Of a stretch of DNA of 64,000 nucleotides, positions 17,981 to 26,567 are shown piece after piece. A model generated the notes under the pieces. It worked only from the letters and a program-made list of their open reading frames with translations, did not search any database and was not told the DNA's origin. The stretch lies in the NCBI RefSeq assembly GCF_000381025.1, contig NZ_KB905821.1:62001-126000 (forward strand). Reading direction: 5' to 3'. Origin of the DNA: Streptomyces sulphureus DSM 40104. Lineage in GTDB: Bacteria; Actinomycetota; Actinomycetes; Streptomycetales; Streptomycetaceae. Each line of letters begins with the position of its first letter. The first letter of the stretch is position 1. A program made the position numbers and the translations under genes.

Positions 17981-18039
17981 TTGACCACGCGCGGGGCCGC
18001 ATCTAGGCTCGCCCGAAAGCGACCGGAAGGGTTCCTAAC
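17981..18039 (+). promoter_or_regulatory. csnR promoter with overlapping operator-like dyad
   Basis: TTGACC (17981-17986), a 17-base spacer and TAGGCT (18004-18009) make a good vegetative promoter. Just downstream, 18021-18039 reads GACCGGAAGGGTTCCTAAC, a dyad with GGAA-N3-TTCC core whose right half TTCCTAAC matches the GTTAGGAA-type arm that I recall for CsnR boxes. Its position at or just after the start site suits repression by the ROK protein encoded from 18084. Confidence 0.6.
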
Positions 18040-18083
18040 AGTCGGCCAGCCGCCGAACGCCCGACCGTCGCAAGGGGGTTGGG

Positions 18084-19295
18084 GTGGGACAGAGGGCGAC
18101 GCCCGGCACACCGCGGGTGCTCCGCGCCATGAACGACCGCGCGGCGCTCGACCTCCTCCTCGCGCACGGGCCGCTCTCGCGGACCCGCATCGGCCGCCTC
18201 ACCGGCCTCTCCAAACCCACCGTCTCCCAGCTCCTCGCCCGCCTGGAGGCAGCAGGACTCGTCCTCGCGACGGGACGCAGCGAAGGCCGCCCGGGCCCCA
18301 ACGCCCAGTTGTACGAGGTGAATCCGGCCACCGCGCACGTGGCCGGGGTCGACGTGCGCCCCGGGCGGCTGCTCGCCGGCATCGCCGACGTCACAGGCCG
18401 CACGGTCGCCACGAGCGAGGTGCCCGCAGTTCCCGGCGAGCCGCCGGAGACGCTCGTCGTCCGAGCGCTCGACGAGGCGGCCGGCGCCGCGGGGTTGGAA
18501 CGCGGCGCGCTCCACCGCGTCGTCCTGGGCACGCCCGGAGCCTTCGACCCGCACACCGGACGCCTGCGGTACGCCCGGCACCTGCCGGGCTGGCACGACC
18601 CCGCGCTCCTCGACCGGCTCGCTGCGCTGCTGCCGATGCCGCTCACGTTCGACAACGACGTCAACCTCGTCGCCGTCGCCGAGCACCGCCTCGGCTCCGC
18701 GTGCGGACACGACGACTTCGCGCTCCTCTGGATCGAGCAGGGCATCGGCGCCGCGCTCGTACTCGGCGGACGGCTGCACCGCGGGTGGACGGGCGGAGCA
18801 GGCGAGCTCGGGTTCCTCCCCGTCCCGGGTGCCCCGCTCGTGCGCCGCCCTGGGCGGGCGAACGCGGGCGGGTTCCAGCACCTGGCCGGTCCGGACGCGG
18901 TGCTCGCGACGGCCGAGCGGCTCGGTCTGCCCGCGGGGCGGGCCCGGGGAGCCGCCGAGTCCGCCGCACGGCTGCTCGCCGCGGGGAGCGCGGAGGTCGC
19001 GGCCGGCTCGGAGGGGCGGTCCGGGGCGCTTGCACGGGAGTTCGCCACCGGTGTCGCCGTGGGACTCTGCTCGCTCGTCGCGGTGGTCGATCCGGCGCTC
19101 GTCGTCCTCGCCGGGGGGCTGCTCACCGCCGGAGGCGAGCCGCTGCGCCGGCTCGTCGAGGCGGAGCTGGCGGAACTCGCCGTACCCCGGCCGCGGTTGG
19201 CGCTCGCCGGCGTCGCGGAGCACCCGGTGCTGAACGGGGCCGTGCAGAGCGCGCTGGCGGCGACGAGGGACGAGGTCTTCGACACCTCGGGGTGA
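18084..19295 (+). CDS. csnR: ROK-family transcriptional repressor, CsnR-like
   Basis: 403 residues from GTG at 18084. The N-terminal winged helix (about 18-75) contains SRTRIGRLTGLSKPTVSQLL. The ROK fold follows (about 85-395) with DVNLVAVAEHRLG, GIGAALVLGGRLHRGWTGGAGELG and the C-terminal VDPALVVLAGG. The CxCGxxGC zinc motif of ROK kinases is not present. In S. coelicolor, CsnR (SCO2657) represses the csn operon for chitosan-oligosaccharide (glucosamine) uptake. Here the same order csnR, GH4 glycosidase, BadF/BadG kinase is kept, which supports the name. The three transporter genes between csnR and csnH in S. coelicolor are absent. Confidence 0.8.
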   Translation: MGQRATPGTPRVLRAMNDRAALDLLLAHGPLSRTRIGRLTGLSKPTVSQLLARLEAAGLVLATGRSEGRPGPNAQLYEVNPATAHVAGVDVRPGRLLAGIADVTGRTVATSEVPAVPGEPPETLVVRALDEAAGAAGLERGALHRVVLGTPGAFDPHTGRLRYARHLPGWHDPALLDRLAALLPMPLTFDNDVNLVAVAEHRLGSACGHDDFALLWIEQGIGAALVLGGRLHRGWTGGAGELGFLPVPGAPLVRRPGRANAGGFQHLAGPDAVLATAERLGLPAGRARGAAESAARLLAAGSAEVAAGSEGRSGALAREFATGVAVGLCSLVAVVDPALVVLAGGLLTAGGEPLRRLVEAELAELAVPRPRLALAGVAEHPVLNGAVQSALAATRDEVFDTSG

Positions 19296-19350
19296 GGGGC
19301 GGGACGCCGCCCGCACGGGACGCAGCTCGACGAGACGAAAGGCCGATCCG

Positions 19351-20610
19351 ATGAAACTCGCAGTCGTAGGGGGCGGTTCCACCTACACGCCCGAACTGGT
19401 CGACGGCTTCGCCAGGTTGCGCGACACGCTTCCCGTGGACGAACTGGTCCTCGTCGACCCGGCGGCGGACCGCCTCGGCCCCGTCGGGGGGCTCGCCCGC
19501 CGCATCCTCGCCGCGCAGGGGCACCCCGGCCGCGTCACCACCACCGACGACCTCGACGCCGCCGTGGACGGTGCGGACGCCGTCCTGCTCCAGCTCCGCG
19601 TCGGCGGGCAGGCGGCGCGGATGCGGGACGAGGCGTGGCCGCTGGAGTGCGGCTGCATCGGCCAGGAGACGACGGGGGCCGGCGGCCTCGCCAAGGCGCT
19701 GCGCACCGTGCCCGTCGTCCTCGACATCGCCGACCGCGTGCGGCGCAGCAACCCGCACGCCTGGATCATCGACTTCACCAACCCCGTCGGCATCGTCACC
19801 CGCGCCCTGCTCCAGCACGGCCACCGGGCCGTCGGGCTCTGCAACGTCGCGATCCACCTCCAGCGGAAGTTCGCCGGACTGCTCGGCGCCGAACCCGCCG
19901 AGGTGCGTCTCCAGCACTACGGACTCAACCACCTCACCTGGGAGTTCGGCGTCTCGCTCGGCGGGCGCGAGGTGTTGCCGCAGCTCATCGAGGAGCACGG
20001 CGAGCGGATCGCGCACGAGCTGCACCTTCCGCCCGAGGTGCTCCGCCGGCTCGGCGTCGTCCCTTCCTATTACCTGCGCTACTACTACGCGCACGACCTC
20101 GTCGTGGAGGAGTCGCGGAGGGCGCCCTCGCGCGCCGAGCGGGTCGCGGAGATGGAGCGCGCGCTGCTGGAGATGTACCGCGACCCGACGCTGACGGAGA
20201 AGCCCGCGCTCCTCGGCGAGCGCGGGGGCGCCTTCTACTCGGAGGCGGCCGTCGCCCTCGCCGCCCGGCTCCTCGGTTCCGGGGGCGGCGAGCGGGTGCA
20301 GGTCGTCAACGTGCGCAACGCGGGAACGCTCCCCTTCCTCCCCGACGACGCCGTGGTCGAGGTGCCGGCCGAAGTGACGCCCGAGGGCGCCGTGCCGCTG
20401 CCCGCGCCGGCGCTCGGTCCCGTCCACACCGGGCTCCTCGCCCATGCGACCGCGTACGAGCAACTCGCCCTGGAGGCGGCCCTGCACGGCGGCCGGGACC
20501 GCGTCTTCCGAGCGCTCCTCGCGCACCCGCTCGTGGGACAGTTCGACCGGGCCGACCGGCTCACGGACCTGCTCCTCGCCGAGAACAAGGAGCACCTGCC
20601 GTGGGCGTGA
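19351..20610 (+). CDS. csnH: 6-phospho-beta-glucosidase family GH4, CsnH-like
   Basis: 419 residues. The N-terminal NAD-binding motif is GGGSTYTPEL (7-16). GH4 metal/active-site residues are in GLCNVAIH and YGLNHLTWEF, with IDFTNPVG between. GH4 enzymes use NAD+ and a divalent metal to cleave phosphorylated disaccharides by a redox elimination. In the csn context the likely substrate is a phosphorylated glucosamine oligosaccharide, by inference. The start ATG lies 55 bp after csnR. The stop overlaps the start of the kinase gene. Confidence 0.87.
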   Translation: MKLAVVGGGSTYTPELVDGFARLRDTLPVDELVLVDPAADRLGPVGGLARRILAAQGHPGRVTTTDDLDAAVDGADAVLLQLRVGGQAARMRDEAWPLECGCIGQETTGAGGLAKALRTVPVVLDIADRVRRSNPHAWIIDFTNPVGIVTRALLQHGHRAVGLCNVAIHLQRKFAGLLGAEPAEVRLQHYGLNHLTWEFGVSLGGREVLPQLIEEHGERIAHELHLPPEVLRRLGVVPSYYLRYYYAHDLVVEESRRAPSRAERVAEMERALLEMYRDPTLTEKPALLGERGGAFYSEAAVALAARLLGSGGGERVQVVNVRNAGTLPFLPDDAVVEVPAEVTPEGAVPLPAPALGPVHTGLLAHATAYEQLALEAALHGGRDRVFRALLAHPLVGQFDRADRLTDLLLAENKEHLPWA

Positions 20611-21683
20611 CGACGGACGGCGCCGCGCCGCCGCGGGAGCACGAAGGCCCGCACGAAGCCCGCGAGGGCGGCCCGTCCGCTCCGCCGCGTCGGTCGGAGC
20701 GGGCGGTGCTGGCGATCGATGCGGGGAACACCAAGACCGACGTCGCCGTGGTGGGCGACGACGGCCGGGTGCTCGGCACGGCGCGCGGCGGCGGGTTCCG
20801 GCCTCCGGCCGTGGGTGTCGAGGCGGCGATGCGCACCCTCGACTCCGCGGTACGCCGTGCCGTCGCCTGCGCGCTCGACGCCTCGACGCCCCCCGCGCAC
20901 GTCGCCGCCTGCCTCGCCAACGCCGATCTGCCGGCCGAGGAACGGGAGTTGACGCAGGCGGTCAGGGCCGCCGGCTGGGCGCGGACGGCCGAGGTGGCCA
21001 ACGACACCTTCGCGCTCCTCCGCGCCGGCCTCTCCGACACCGACCCGCACGCCGCGGGCGTCGCCGTCGTCTGCGGCGCCGGCATCAACTGCGCCGGCCG
21101 GACGGCCGAGGGCCGAACCCACCGCTTCCCCGCGGTCGGCGCGCTCTCCGGCGACTGGGGCGGGGGCGGGGGCCTCGCCGACGCCGCCCTGTGGCACGCA
21201 GCACGCGCGGCCGACGGCCGCGGCGAGCGCACCCGGCTCGCCGACACCCTCCCTGCCCACTTCGCGCTCCCGTCGATGTACGCACTGATCGAGGCGTTCC
21301 ACCTGGGCGCACTCGCGCCGGCGCGCAAGCACGAGTTGACGCCCGTCCTCTTCCGCACCGCCGCCGAGGGCGACTCCGTCGCACGCTCCCTCGTCCACCG
21401 GCAGGCGGACGAGATCGTCACCCTCGCCACGACCGCCCTCGACCACCTCGGCCTCCTCGACAGCCCCGTGCCCGTCGTACTCGGCGGAAGTGTCGTCACG
21501 GCCGACCATCCGCTCCTCCACGACCGCCTCCGCGAGCAGTTCGCACACCGCGCACCGCACGCCGCACCCCAACTGGTCTCCGTGCCTCCGGTGTTGGGTG
21601 CCGCGTTGCTCGCCCTCGACGCCACGGACGGCGACCCGCGCGCTTACGCGCGAGTGCGGGACGAGTACGGGAGCGGGGTGTGA
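20601..21683 (+). CDS. csnK: BadF/BadG/BcrA/BcrD-type sugar kinase (N-acetylglucosamine/glucosamine kinase), CsnK-like
   Basis: About 360 residues from GTG at 20601, which overlaps the csnH stop by 10 bases and has AAGGAG eight bases upstream, so translation is coupled. The ATPase fold is shown by LAIDAGNTKTDVAVVGDDG (phosphate 1), VVCGAGINCAGR, GDWGGGGGLADAAL (phosphate 2 region) and VVLGGSVV (adenosine). It should phosphorylate glucosamine or a glucosamine oligomer before csnH cleavage. The first 35 residues are low-complexity, so a later start is possible. No transporter gene follows within the next 640 bp. Confidence 0.8.
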   Translation: MGVTTDGAAPPREHEGPHEAREGGPSAPPRRSERAVLAIDAGNTKTDVAVVGDDGRVLGTARGGGFRPPAVGVEAAMRTLDSAVRRAVACALDASTPPAHVAACLANADLPAEERELTQAVRAAGWARTAEVANDTFALLRAGLSDTDPHAAGVAVVCGAGINCAGRTAEGRTHRFPAVGALSGDWGGGGGLADAALWHAARAADGRGERTRLADTLPAHFALPSMYALIEAFHLGALAPARKHELTPVLFRTAAEGDSVARSLVHRQADEIVTLATTALDHLGLLDSPVPVVLGGSVVTADHPLLHDRLREQFAHRAPHAAPQLVSVPPVLGAALLALDATDGDPRAYARVRDEYGSGV

Positions 21684-21865
21684 CGGCGGGTCGCTCGACT
21701 CGTACAGAACTGCCGGTGCGACGGACCGCTTTCTGAACACCGGCCACGAGCGCGGGCGGAGGCGGCGCGCGTGCGTCGCGCAGGGCATCCCGCTTCCGCA
21801 CAAAGTCCCCTCCGCGGTCGACGACGGACAGGACCGGGGCGGACCCCTCGGTCACACCTCGCTCC

Positions 21866-21957
21866 CTGGGACGCGACCGCGGACCGGTGCCCACCCACGG
21901 CAGATGGGGGCACCAATCGACCGGCCCGCAACCGCCGCAACCCGGTGAGGTGCGCAG
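21866..21957 (+). repeat. degenerate copy 1 of the 5' end of the small gene at 22325
   Basis: About 90 bp aligning almost base for base with 22323-22420 (shared blocks ACGCGACCGCG, ACCGGTGC, GGCACCAA, CCGCAACCCGGTG). The start codon is lost (CTGGGA against ATGGAA). One extra G in the ATGGGGGC block (ATGGGGC in the intact gene) shifts the frame after about 15 codons. It is a decayed duplicate. Confidence 0.7.
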
Positions 21958-22085
21958 ACCGCAGCCGGATGCGGCGCCCTCCGCGAGCAGCCACACCGCA
22001 CTCACGAAGCCGTCCCGTACCCACACAAATCGCCCCGACGCAGCAGCAAGGAGCAGACGGCAGCAAAACGGCCCCGTCAACCCCA

Positions 22086-22160
22086 GGGAACGCAACCGCG
22101 GACCGGCACCGATCGCCGGCAGCGACCAACCCGTGGGCGTACACCGCCGCAACCGATGAG
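22086..22160 (+). repeat. degenerate copy 2 of the 5' end of the small gene at 22325
   Basis: Reads GGGAACGCAACCGCGGACCG and onward in parallel with 22327 onward. The frame is kept, but it runs into TGA (22157-22159) where the intact gene has its NPVG codons. It begins about 220 bp after copy 1 and about 237 bp before the intact copy, so the three make a near-regular tandem array. The rest of 21684-22324 holds no other recognisable gene. Confidence 0.65.
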
Positions 22161-22324
22161 TGCACGAAGAACGCGACCAGGCGCGACACCCTCCATAGCC
22201 GGACACACCACACGGAGCCGAGGAACCGGGCAAGGCACCCCGTTACCATCCAAGATGCCGCCACTAAAAGGCAGTTGACGACGGACAACCTCGAAAGGCG
22301 CCCACCGGCGGATAACCTTTCCCC

Positions 22325-22522
22325 ATGGAACGCGACCGCGAACCGGTGCTGATCCGCAGCAAATGGGGCACCAACCGATGGATCTACAACCACCGCAACC
22401 CGGTGGGGTGCACGCTGATCGTGGTGAGCGTGCTCCTCTTCCTCGGGCTGCTCCTCTACGTGCAGGCGACGACGCACGATCCGGGGCACGGGCGCGGGGC
22501 GCCGTCCGACACCGTCCGCTAG
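22325..22522 (+). CDS. small single-span membrane protein
   Basis: 65 residues beginning MERDREPVLIRSKWGTNRW. A basic and aromatic N-terminal part precedes one transmembrane helix (about 30-50, CTLIVVSVLLFLGLLLYV) and a short hydrophilic tail. Proteins with this RSKWGTNRW...NHRNPVG pattern are conserved small Streptomyces proteins of unknown function. There is no Shine-Dalgarno sequence. TAACCT ends six bases before the ATG, so a leaderless transcript is plausible. Two decayed copies of its first 90 bp lie upstream. Confidence 0.8.
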   Translation: MERDREPVLIRSKWGTNRWIYNHRNPVGCTLIVVSVLLFLGLLLYVQATTHDPGHGRGAPSDTVR

Positions 22523-22549
22523 CCGGCGTCGTCCGGACGCGGGCGGCGG

Positions 22550-23593
22550 TCAGGTGCGGTGGAGGGTGATCGTCGTCCAGGCACCCACGTGGACGCGGTC
22601 GCCCTCCGTGAGCGGGACGGGGATGAACGGCTGGATGGGGTCTTCCGAACCGTTGATCGTCGTACCGTTGGTGGAGTCCTGATCGACGACGGACCAGCTA
22701 CCGTCGGGCTGTTGGACGAGGACGGCGTGCTGGTGCGAGACGCCCGGGTCCTCCGGGGGGCGCCCGAGGTCGATGTCGGGGGCCTCGCCCGTCGACTGGC
22801 GGCGGCGGCCGATCGTCACCTGGTGGCCGGTGAGAGGGAGTTGCTGCTCGGGCGAGTACGCGGGCAGGTTGAGCGCCGCGGCCTCGGGGCCGCTGCGTCC
22901 CATCATCGCCGTGAAGTACTCGCGGTCCGGCGCGATCACCGCCATCCACGCCGCCGGCTGCGGAGCGCCCGGCTGCTGCGGCACCATCCCGGGCCCCTGC
23001 GGCTGCTCCACGCCCTGGCCCGGTCCGCCGTACCCCTGCAACGGGTGCTCGCCCGGCTGCTGAGGGGGCTGTTGAGCGGGGGAGCTCGGCGGGGGCAGCA
23101 CCCAGTCCCCGCTGGGCTGTGCGGGCTGCGGGTACGGGTTCTGCTGATCCGGGGCGAGGGGCTCAGCGGGGCGGTTCATCTGGGACGGGCGGGAGCTCTC
23201 GTACCCGAGGGGCTGCGCCTGGCCCGGGTACGGCTGCTGCACGCCCGCGGGCGGAAAGCCGCTCTGCTGAGGGGGGTTGGGCGGGGCGTAGGTCGTCGGG
23301 GAGTGGGTGAGGAAGTTGTATCTGCACTCCTCGCAGAACGGCGCCTGGGCCTCGCGCGGCGTGCCGCACTGCGGACAGAGTTCACCCCCGGCGGACTGCG
23401 GACCCGGGTAGCCGTACCCGGAGCCGGGCGCCTGGCCCGCGTAGCCCTGGCCGCCCGGAGGGGGCGGCGGCGGTGGCGGGCCCGCGAAGCCGTTCGACAC
23501 GGGAGGGGCGGCCGGCGCACCGGTCATGCGGTGTCCGCAGACCTCGCACCAGTCGTCAGCGGCCGACTGGTGGCCGTTCGGGCATGTCGGCAT
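22550..23593 (-). CDS. zinc-ribbon, Pro/Gln-rich, FHA-domain protein
   Basis: 347 residues. The N-terminal zinc ribbon (CPNGH...CEVCG, 4-20) is followed by a proline/glycine/glutamine-rich linker containing a second CxxC pair (CPQCG, CEEC at about 73-94). The C-terminal FHA domain (about 250-345) has GRRRQSTGEAPDIDLGR, SHQHAVL and DSTNGT, the phosphothreonine-binding loops. FHA domains read out Ser/Thr kinase activity. In mycobacteria the PknG target GarA is also an FHA protein. It is the last gene of the PknG/PP2C cluster, 88 bp after the VWA gene, with GGAGGGGGAGG as ribosome-binding site. Confidence 0.88.
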   Translation of the reverse strand: MPTCPNGHQSAADDWCEVCGHRMTGAPAAPPVSNGFAGPPPPPPPPGGQGYAGQAPGSGYGYPGPQSAGGELCPQCGTPREAQAPFCEECRYNFLTHSPTTYAPPNPPQQSGFPPAGVQQPYPGQAQPLGYESSRPSQMNRPAEPLAPDQQNPYPQPAQPSGDWVLPPPSSPAQQPPQQPGEHPLQGYGGPGQGVEQPQGPGMVPQQPGAPQPAAWMAVIAPDREYFTAMMGRSGPEAAALNLPAYSPEQQLPLTGHQVTIGRRRQSTGEAPDIDLGRPPEDPGVSHQHAVLVQQPDGSWSVVDQDSTNGTTINGSEDPIQPFIPVPLTEGDRVHVGAWTTITLHRT

Positions 23594-23681
23594 GGTGGAT
23601 GCCTCCCCCTCCGTACTCCTGCGCTGTCGCTCGCTGTTGTTACCTGAACCCGGACTACCCGACCACGGGTCCGGGGCGACG

Positions 23682-25037
23682 TTACTTCTTCACCCGGACC
23701 GTCTTGGTGGACCGGGTCTCCAACGTCATCTCGTCGGCTTCGGCAACCTTTGCCTTGAGTCGAACAGTACCCGCCGCCGCGTCCACGACGTCGACCACCT
23801 TCGAAAGCAGCTTCGCAGTATCCGCGTTCCCCGAGGTGTTCGCCAGTTGCACTGCACGCCCCAATCGCGCGGTTGCACCCGCTTCGTCCCCCGACTTCCG
23901 CAGATCCAGGCCCTGTTGGATCGCCTGCGCCAGCTCGGCCTGCCCCGTGTAGTGGGCGACCTGGGCGTTGATCGACGTCGTCGCCGCCATGTCGTCCGTC
24001 CACACCGCGCGGACGAGGCCCTGCGCAAGGGTCTGCGGGGCTCCGCCGCCGGGGGCGGGGAGGATCAACGAGACCCGGGCCGCGAGCATCTCCTGCCCGA
24101 TGCCGGCCGCCGGGACCTCGACGCAGACGTGGTAATCGCGGGACTCGTCGCCCCAGGAGCCCGTGGGATAGTCGCCCGCGCGCGGCCCCGCCTCGGTGCG
24201 GCGGTCGGTGAGCTCCTCGACGGTCGGGGCGACCTGCTTGACGAACCCGATCTCGGCGCCCTGCGGCGTCCACAGGCGGAGCGCCACGTCGGCGACCTCC
24301 TTGCCCATGGCGCTCTCCATCATCTGCCGGAAGTCGTCGGTGAGTCCGTCCGGGTCGGCGACGATGTCGGCCGAGCCGAGCAGCGCTGAGGCGATGCCCG
24401 TGACCTCCTTCACCTCCCAGTCGGTGCCGACGCCACGCGCGTCGCAGGTGAACCTGCCGGCACACGCCTCGAGCGCGGCGGCCAACTGTTCGGGGCGCTC
24501 GTGCTCGTTGCGCCCGTCCGTGAGGAGGATGCCGTGCCTGATGCCGACGTCGGCCGAGGCGAGGAGGCGGTCGGCGAGGCGGAGCCAGGTCCCGATCGCG
24601 GTGCCCCCGCCCGCCGTGATGCGGCGCAGCTCCCGCTTGGCCGCCTGTCTCGTGGTCTCGTCCGCGACGGCGAGCGTCCCGCCGCCCGGGTAGACCTCCT
24701 GCGCCTCGTGGTTGCCCGCGACGACGGCGAAGGCGACGCCGTCCCGCAGGGTGTCGATCGCGGCCGCGGTGGCGTCGCGTGCGTTCCGCATCTTCGTCGG
24801 CGGGTAGTCCATCGAGCCGGAGCAGTCGACCATCACCACGACGCCGGCGTCGGCTCCTTGGGAACTCACGGCAACCTGGGGGTCGGCCGTGGGGAGCGGC
24901 ATACCGCCCGTGGTTCCGCCACCGGTCGACGTCACCGTCACGATGGCGTTGACCTCGCGGGCCCCCTCGGGCAGGAACTCGTTCTGGTAGACGTCGACGG
25001 AGAAGCTCGGCGCGTTGGACTTCGCGAAGTTGGCCAT
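23682..25037 (-). CDS. von Willebrand factor A domain protein
   Basis: 451 residues. Residues 1-45 form a short beta segment (MANFAKSN...VYQNEFLPEG). The VWA domain (about 65-260) has the metal-ion-dependent adhesion motif DCSGSMD, then a conserved Thr/Ser (GGGTAIGTWL) and LLTDGRNEHE. The C-terminal half has alternating charged and hydrophobic segments and ends in basic VRVKK. No signal peptide is seen, so it is cytoplasmic. It lies between a PP2C phosphatase and an FHA protein, a combination recurring in bacterial Ser/Thr phosphorylation loci; a scaffold role is inference. ATG at 25037 has GGAGCGGAAG upstream. Confidence 0.87.
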   Translation of the reverse strand: MANFAKSNAPSFSVDVYQNEFLPEGAREVNAIVTVTSTGGGTTGGMPLPTADPQVAVSSQGADAGVVVMVDCSGSMDYPPTKMRNARDATAAAIDTLRDGVAFAVVAGNHEAQEVYPGGGTLAVADETTRQAAKRELRRITAGGGTAIGTWLRLADRLLASADVGIRHGILLTDGRNEHERPEQLAAALEACAGRFTCDARGVGTDWEVKEVTGIASALLGSADIVADPDGLTDDFRQMMESAMGKEVADVALRLWTPQGAEIGFVKQVAPTVEELTDRRTEAGPRAGDYPTGSWGDESRDYHVCVEVPAAGIGQEMLAARVSLILPAPGGGAPQTLAQGLVRAVWTDDMAATTSINAQVAHYTGQAELAQAIQQGLDLRKSGDEAGATARLGRAVQLANTSGNADTAKLLSKVVDVVDAAAGTVRLKAKVAEADEMTLETRSTKTVRVKK

Positions 25038-25191
25038 CTCTTCCGCTCCTGCTCGCTCTGCGGCGGCATGTTGACGACGAGTGGGCAAGGGAGTGGACGG
25101 CAGCGAGCGCCCTCGTCCCCCCGTGGCTCTCGGCTCGGGCGTCGTCGACGCGGGGCGTCGAACGCGCCTCCGCTGCCGACGGGTTGGCCGG

Positions 25192-26565
25192 TCAGGCTGA
25201 TCCTGCCCCGACCTCCTCCGGCGGGAACGGGACCACGGCCACCGTTACGTTGTCGTGCCCGCCGCCGTCCAGGGCGTAACCGACGAGGTGCTGCGCCGAG
25301 TGGAGCGGTCTGTCGACGGCGTCCGCGGGGACGGCAGCGGTCAGCTCCTCTGCGGACTCGGCGTAGTTCCACAGGCCGTCGGTGCAGACGACGACGGCGC
25401 CCGCGGTCTCCGGGCGGAACGCTGCGGTGTGCGGGTCGAGTTCGTACGCATCGGCACCGAGCCAACCCGTGATGGCGTGCGCACGCGGGTCGGCGTACGC
25501 GTCCGCCTCGGCCATGAGGCCGGCCGCGACCATCTGCGCGGCCCAGGAGTCGTCCTCCGTCAACCGGGCTGCGGGCGCGGAACGGTCGTCCGGGACCCAG
25601 TACGCGCGGCTGTCGCCGACCCAGCCGACGGTGAGGATGCCGTCGAGCGTGAGCGCGGCGACGATCGTGCACGCCGGCGCGTTCTTCGACGGCTCCAACG
25701 GGCCGTCCTCGGCGAGGACGTTCACCGCCTCGGCCGCGGTGACGAGCGCCTCGTGCATGGCCTGCTGCGGGTGGGTTCCGACGGAGACGGCCTCCTCCAG
25801 GGCGCTCCCCGCGGCGCGCGCTGCGGCGGCGGACGCCTCGTCGGGGCGCGTGGCGGAGGAGACACCGTCGCAGACGACGGCGATCGCGGCGCGTCCGCCG
25901 TCGGGGGTCGAGGACTCGGAGATGTGGAAGAAGTCCTCGTTGCGGTGGTGGCGCAGGCCGCGGTCGCTCGCCGCCGCGAGCGCCGGCAACTCCTGCTCCA
26001 TGTGGTCGCGTTCGAGGGGCTGCTTGTGGCCGCAGTGCTCGCAGTAACCGTCGGCGTCGATGGCTCCCGTGCCGCAGGCGACGCACCGCGGGCCCAGCGC
26101 CTCCGGGCCACTGCCGGTTTCCTCGTCCGCGGGCGGTGGCCCTGCCTGGTCGACGAGCGCCTGGAGCCCGCCGGACGGGGCTCCCTCCCGCGGGTCGGGG
26201 ACCGTACGCGGGTCAGACGTACGCGGGTCGGGGCCGGGCGGGCGGGTCGCTTCCGCCTCGGGGAAGGAGGCCGCCGCCGCGGTTCCGCGGGCGGGCGGAA
26301 GCGTGAAGTCGGCGGAGTCGGACGCCTCTTCGGACGCGGAGCTGCGTGCGTGCCCCGGCGTTTCGGCAGCCGGGCCCGGCACGGGCGCGGAGGACCACGG
26401 CGCCGAGTCGGCCGGCGGAGCGGCGCCCCCGGCTGCTGAGTCCTGCGGGCGGCCTGCGTGCTCAAGGGCCGCCTTGAGGTCCGTGCCGCAGGCCTGGCAG
26501 AAGCGGTCCTCCTCTTCCAGGGGCTCCGCGCAGCTAGGGCAGGAGAGTTGGTCGAGCTGTGGCAT
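25192..26565 (-). CDS. PP2C-family Ser/Thr protein phosphatase with zinc ribbons
   Basis: 457 residues. The N-terminal zinc ribbon is CPSCAEP...CQACG (8-26). A disordered Ala/Pro/Glu-rich linker follows, then a second zinc ribbon CVACG...CEHCG (about 160-180). The PP2C domain (about 200-450) has RGLRHHRNEDFF, VVCDGVSSA, VGWVGDSRAYW, VVCTDGLWNY and GGHDNVTVAVV. The metal-binding Asp residues are all present. It should reverse phosphorylation by the PknG kinase encoded immediately upstream: its ATG is two bases after the kinase stop, so the pair is translationally coupled. Confidence 0.92.
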   Translation of the reverse strand: MPQLDQLSCPSCAEPLEEEDRFCQACGTDLKAALEHAGRPQDSAAGGAAPPADSAPWSSAPVPGPAAETPGHARSSASEEASDSADFTLPPARGTAAAASFPEAEATRPPGPDPRTSDPRTVPDPREGAPSGGLQALVDQAGPPPADEETGSGPEALGPRCVACGTGAIDADGYCEHCGHKQPLERDHMEQELPALAAASDRGLRHHRNEDFFHISESSTPDGGRAAIAVVCDGVSSATRPDEASAAAARAAGSALEEAVSVGTHPQQAMHEALVTAAEAVNVLAEDGPLEPSKNAPACTIVAALTLDGILTVGWVGDSRAYWVPDDRSAPAARLTEDDSWAAQMVAAGLMAEADAYADPRAHAITGWLGADAYELDPHTAAFRPETAGAVVVCTDGLWNYAESAEELTAAVPADAVDRPLHSAQHLVGYALDGGGHDNVTVAVVPFPPEEVGAGSA

Positions 26566-26567
26566 GG

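Noticed and set aside
16122..18002. A 626-codon minus-strand frame containing the HNH endonuclease at its end
   Set aside because: Only the last 179 codons have protein-like content. The rest runs antisense through the MscS gene, and GTG 16661 has a perfect ribosome-binding site.
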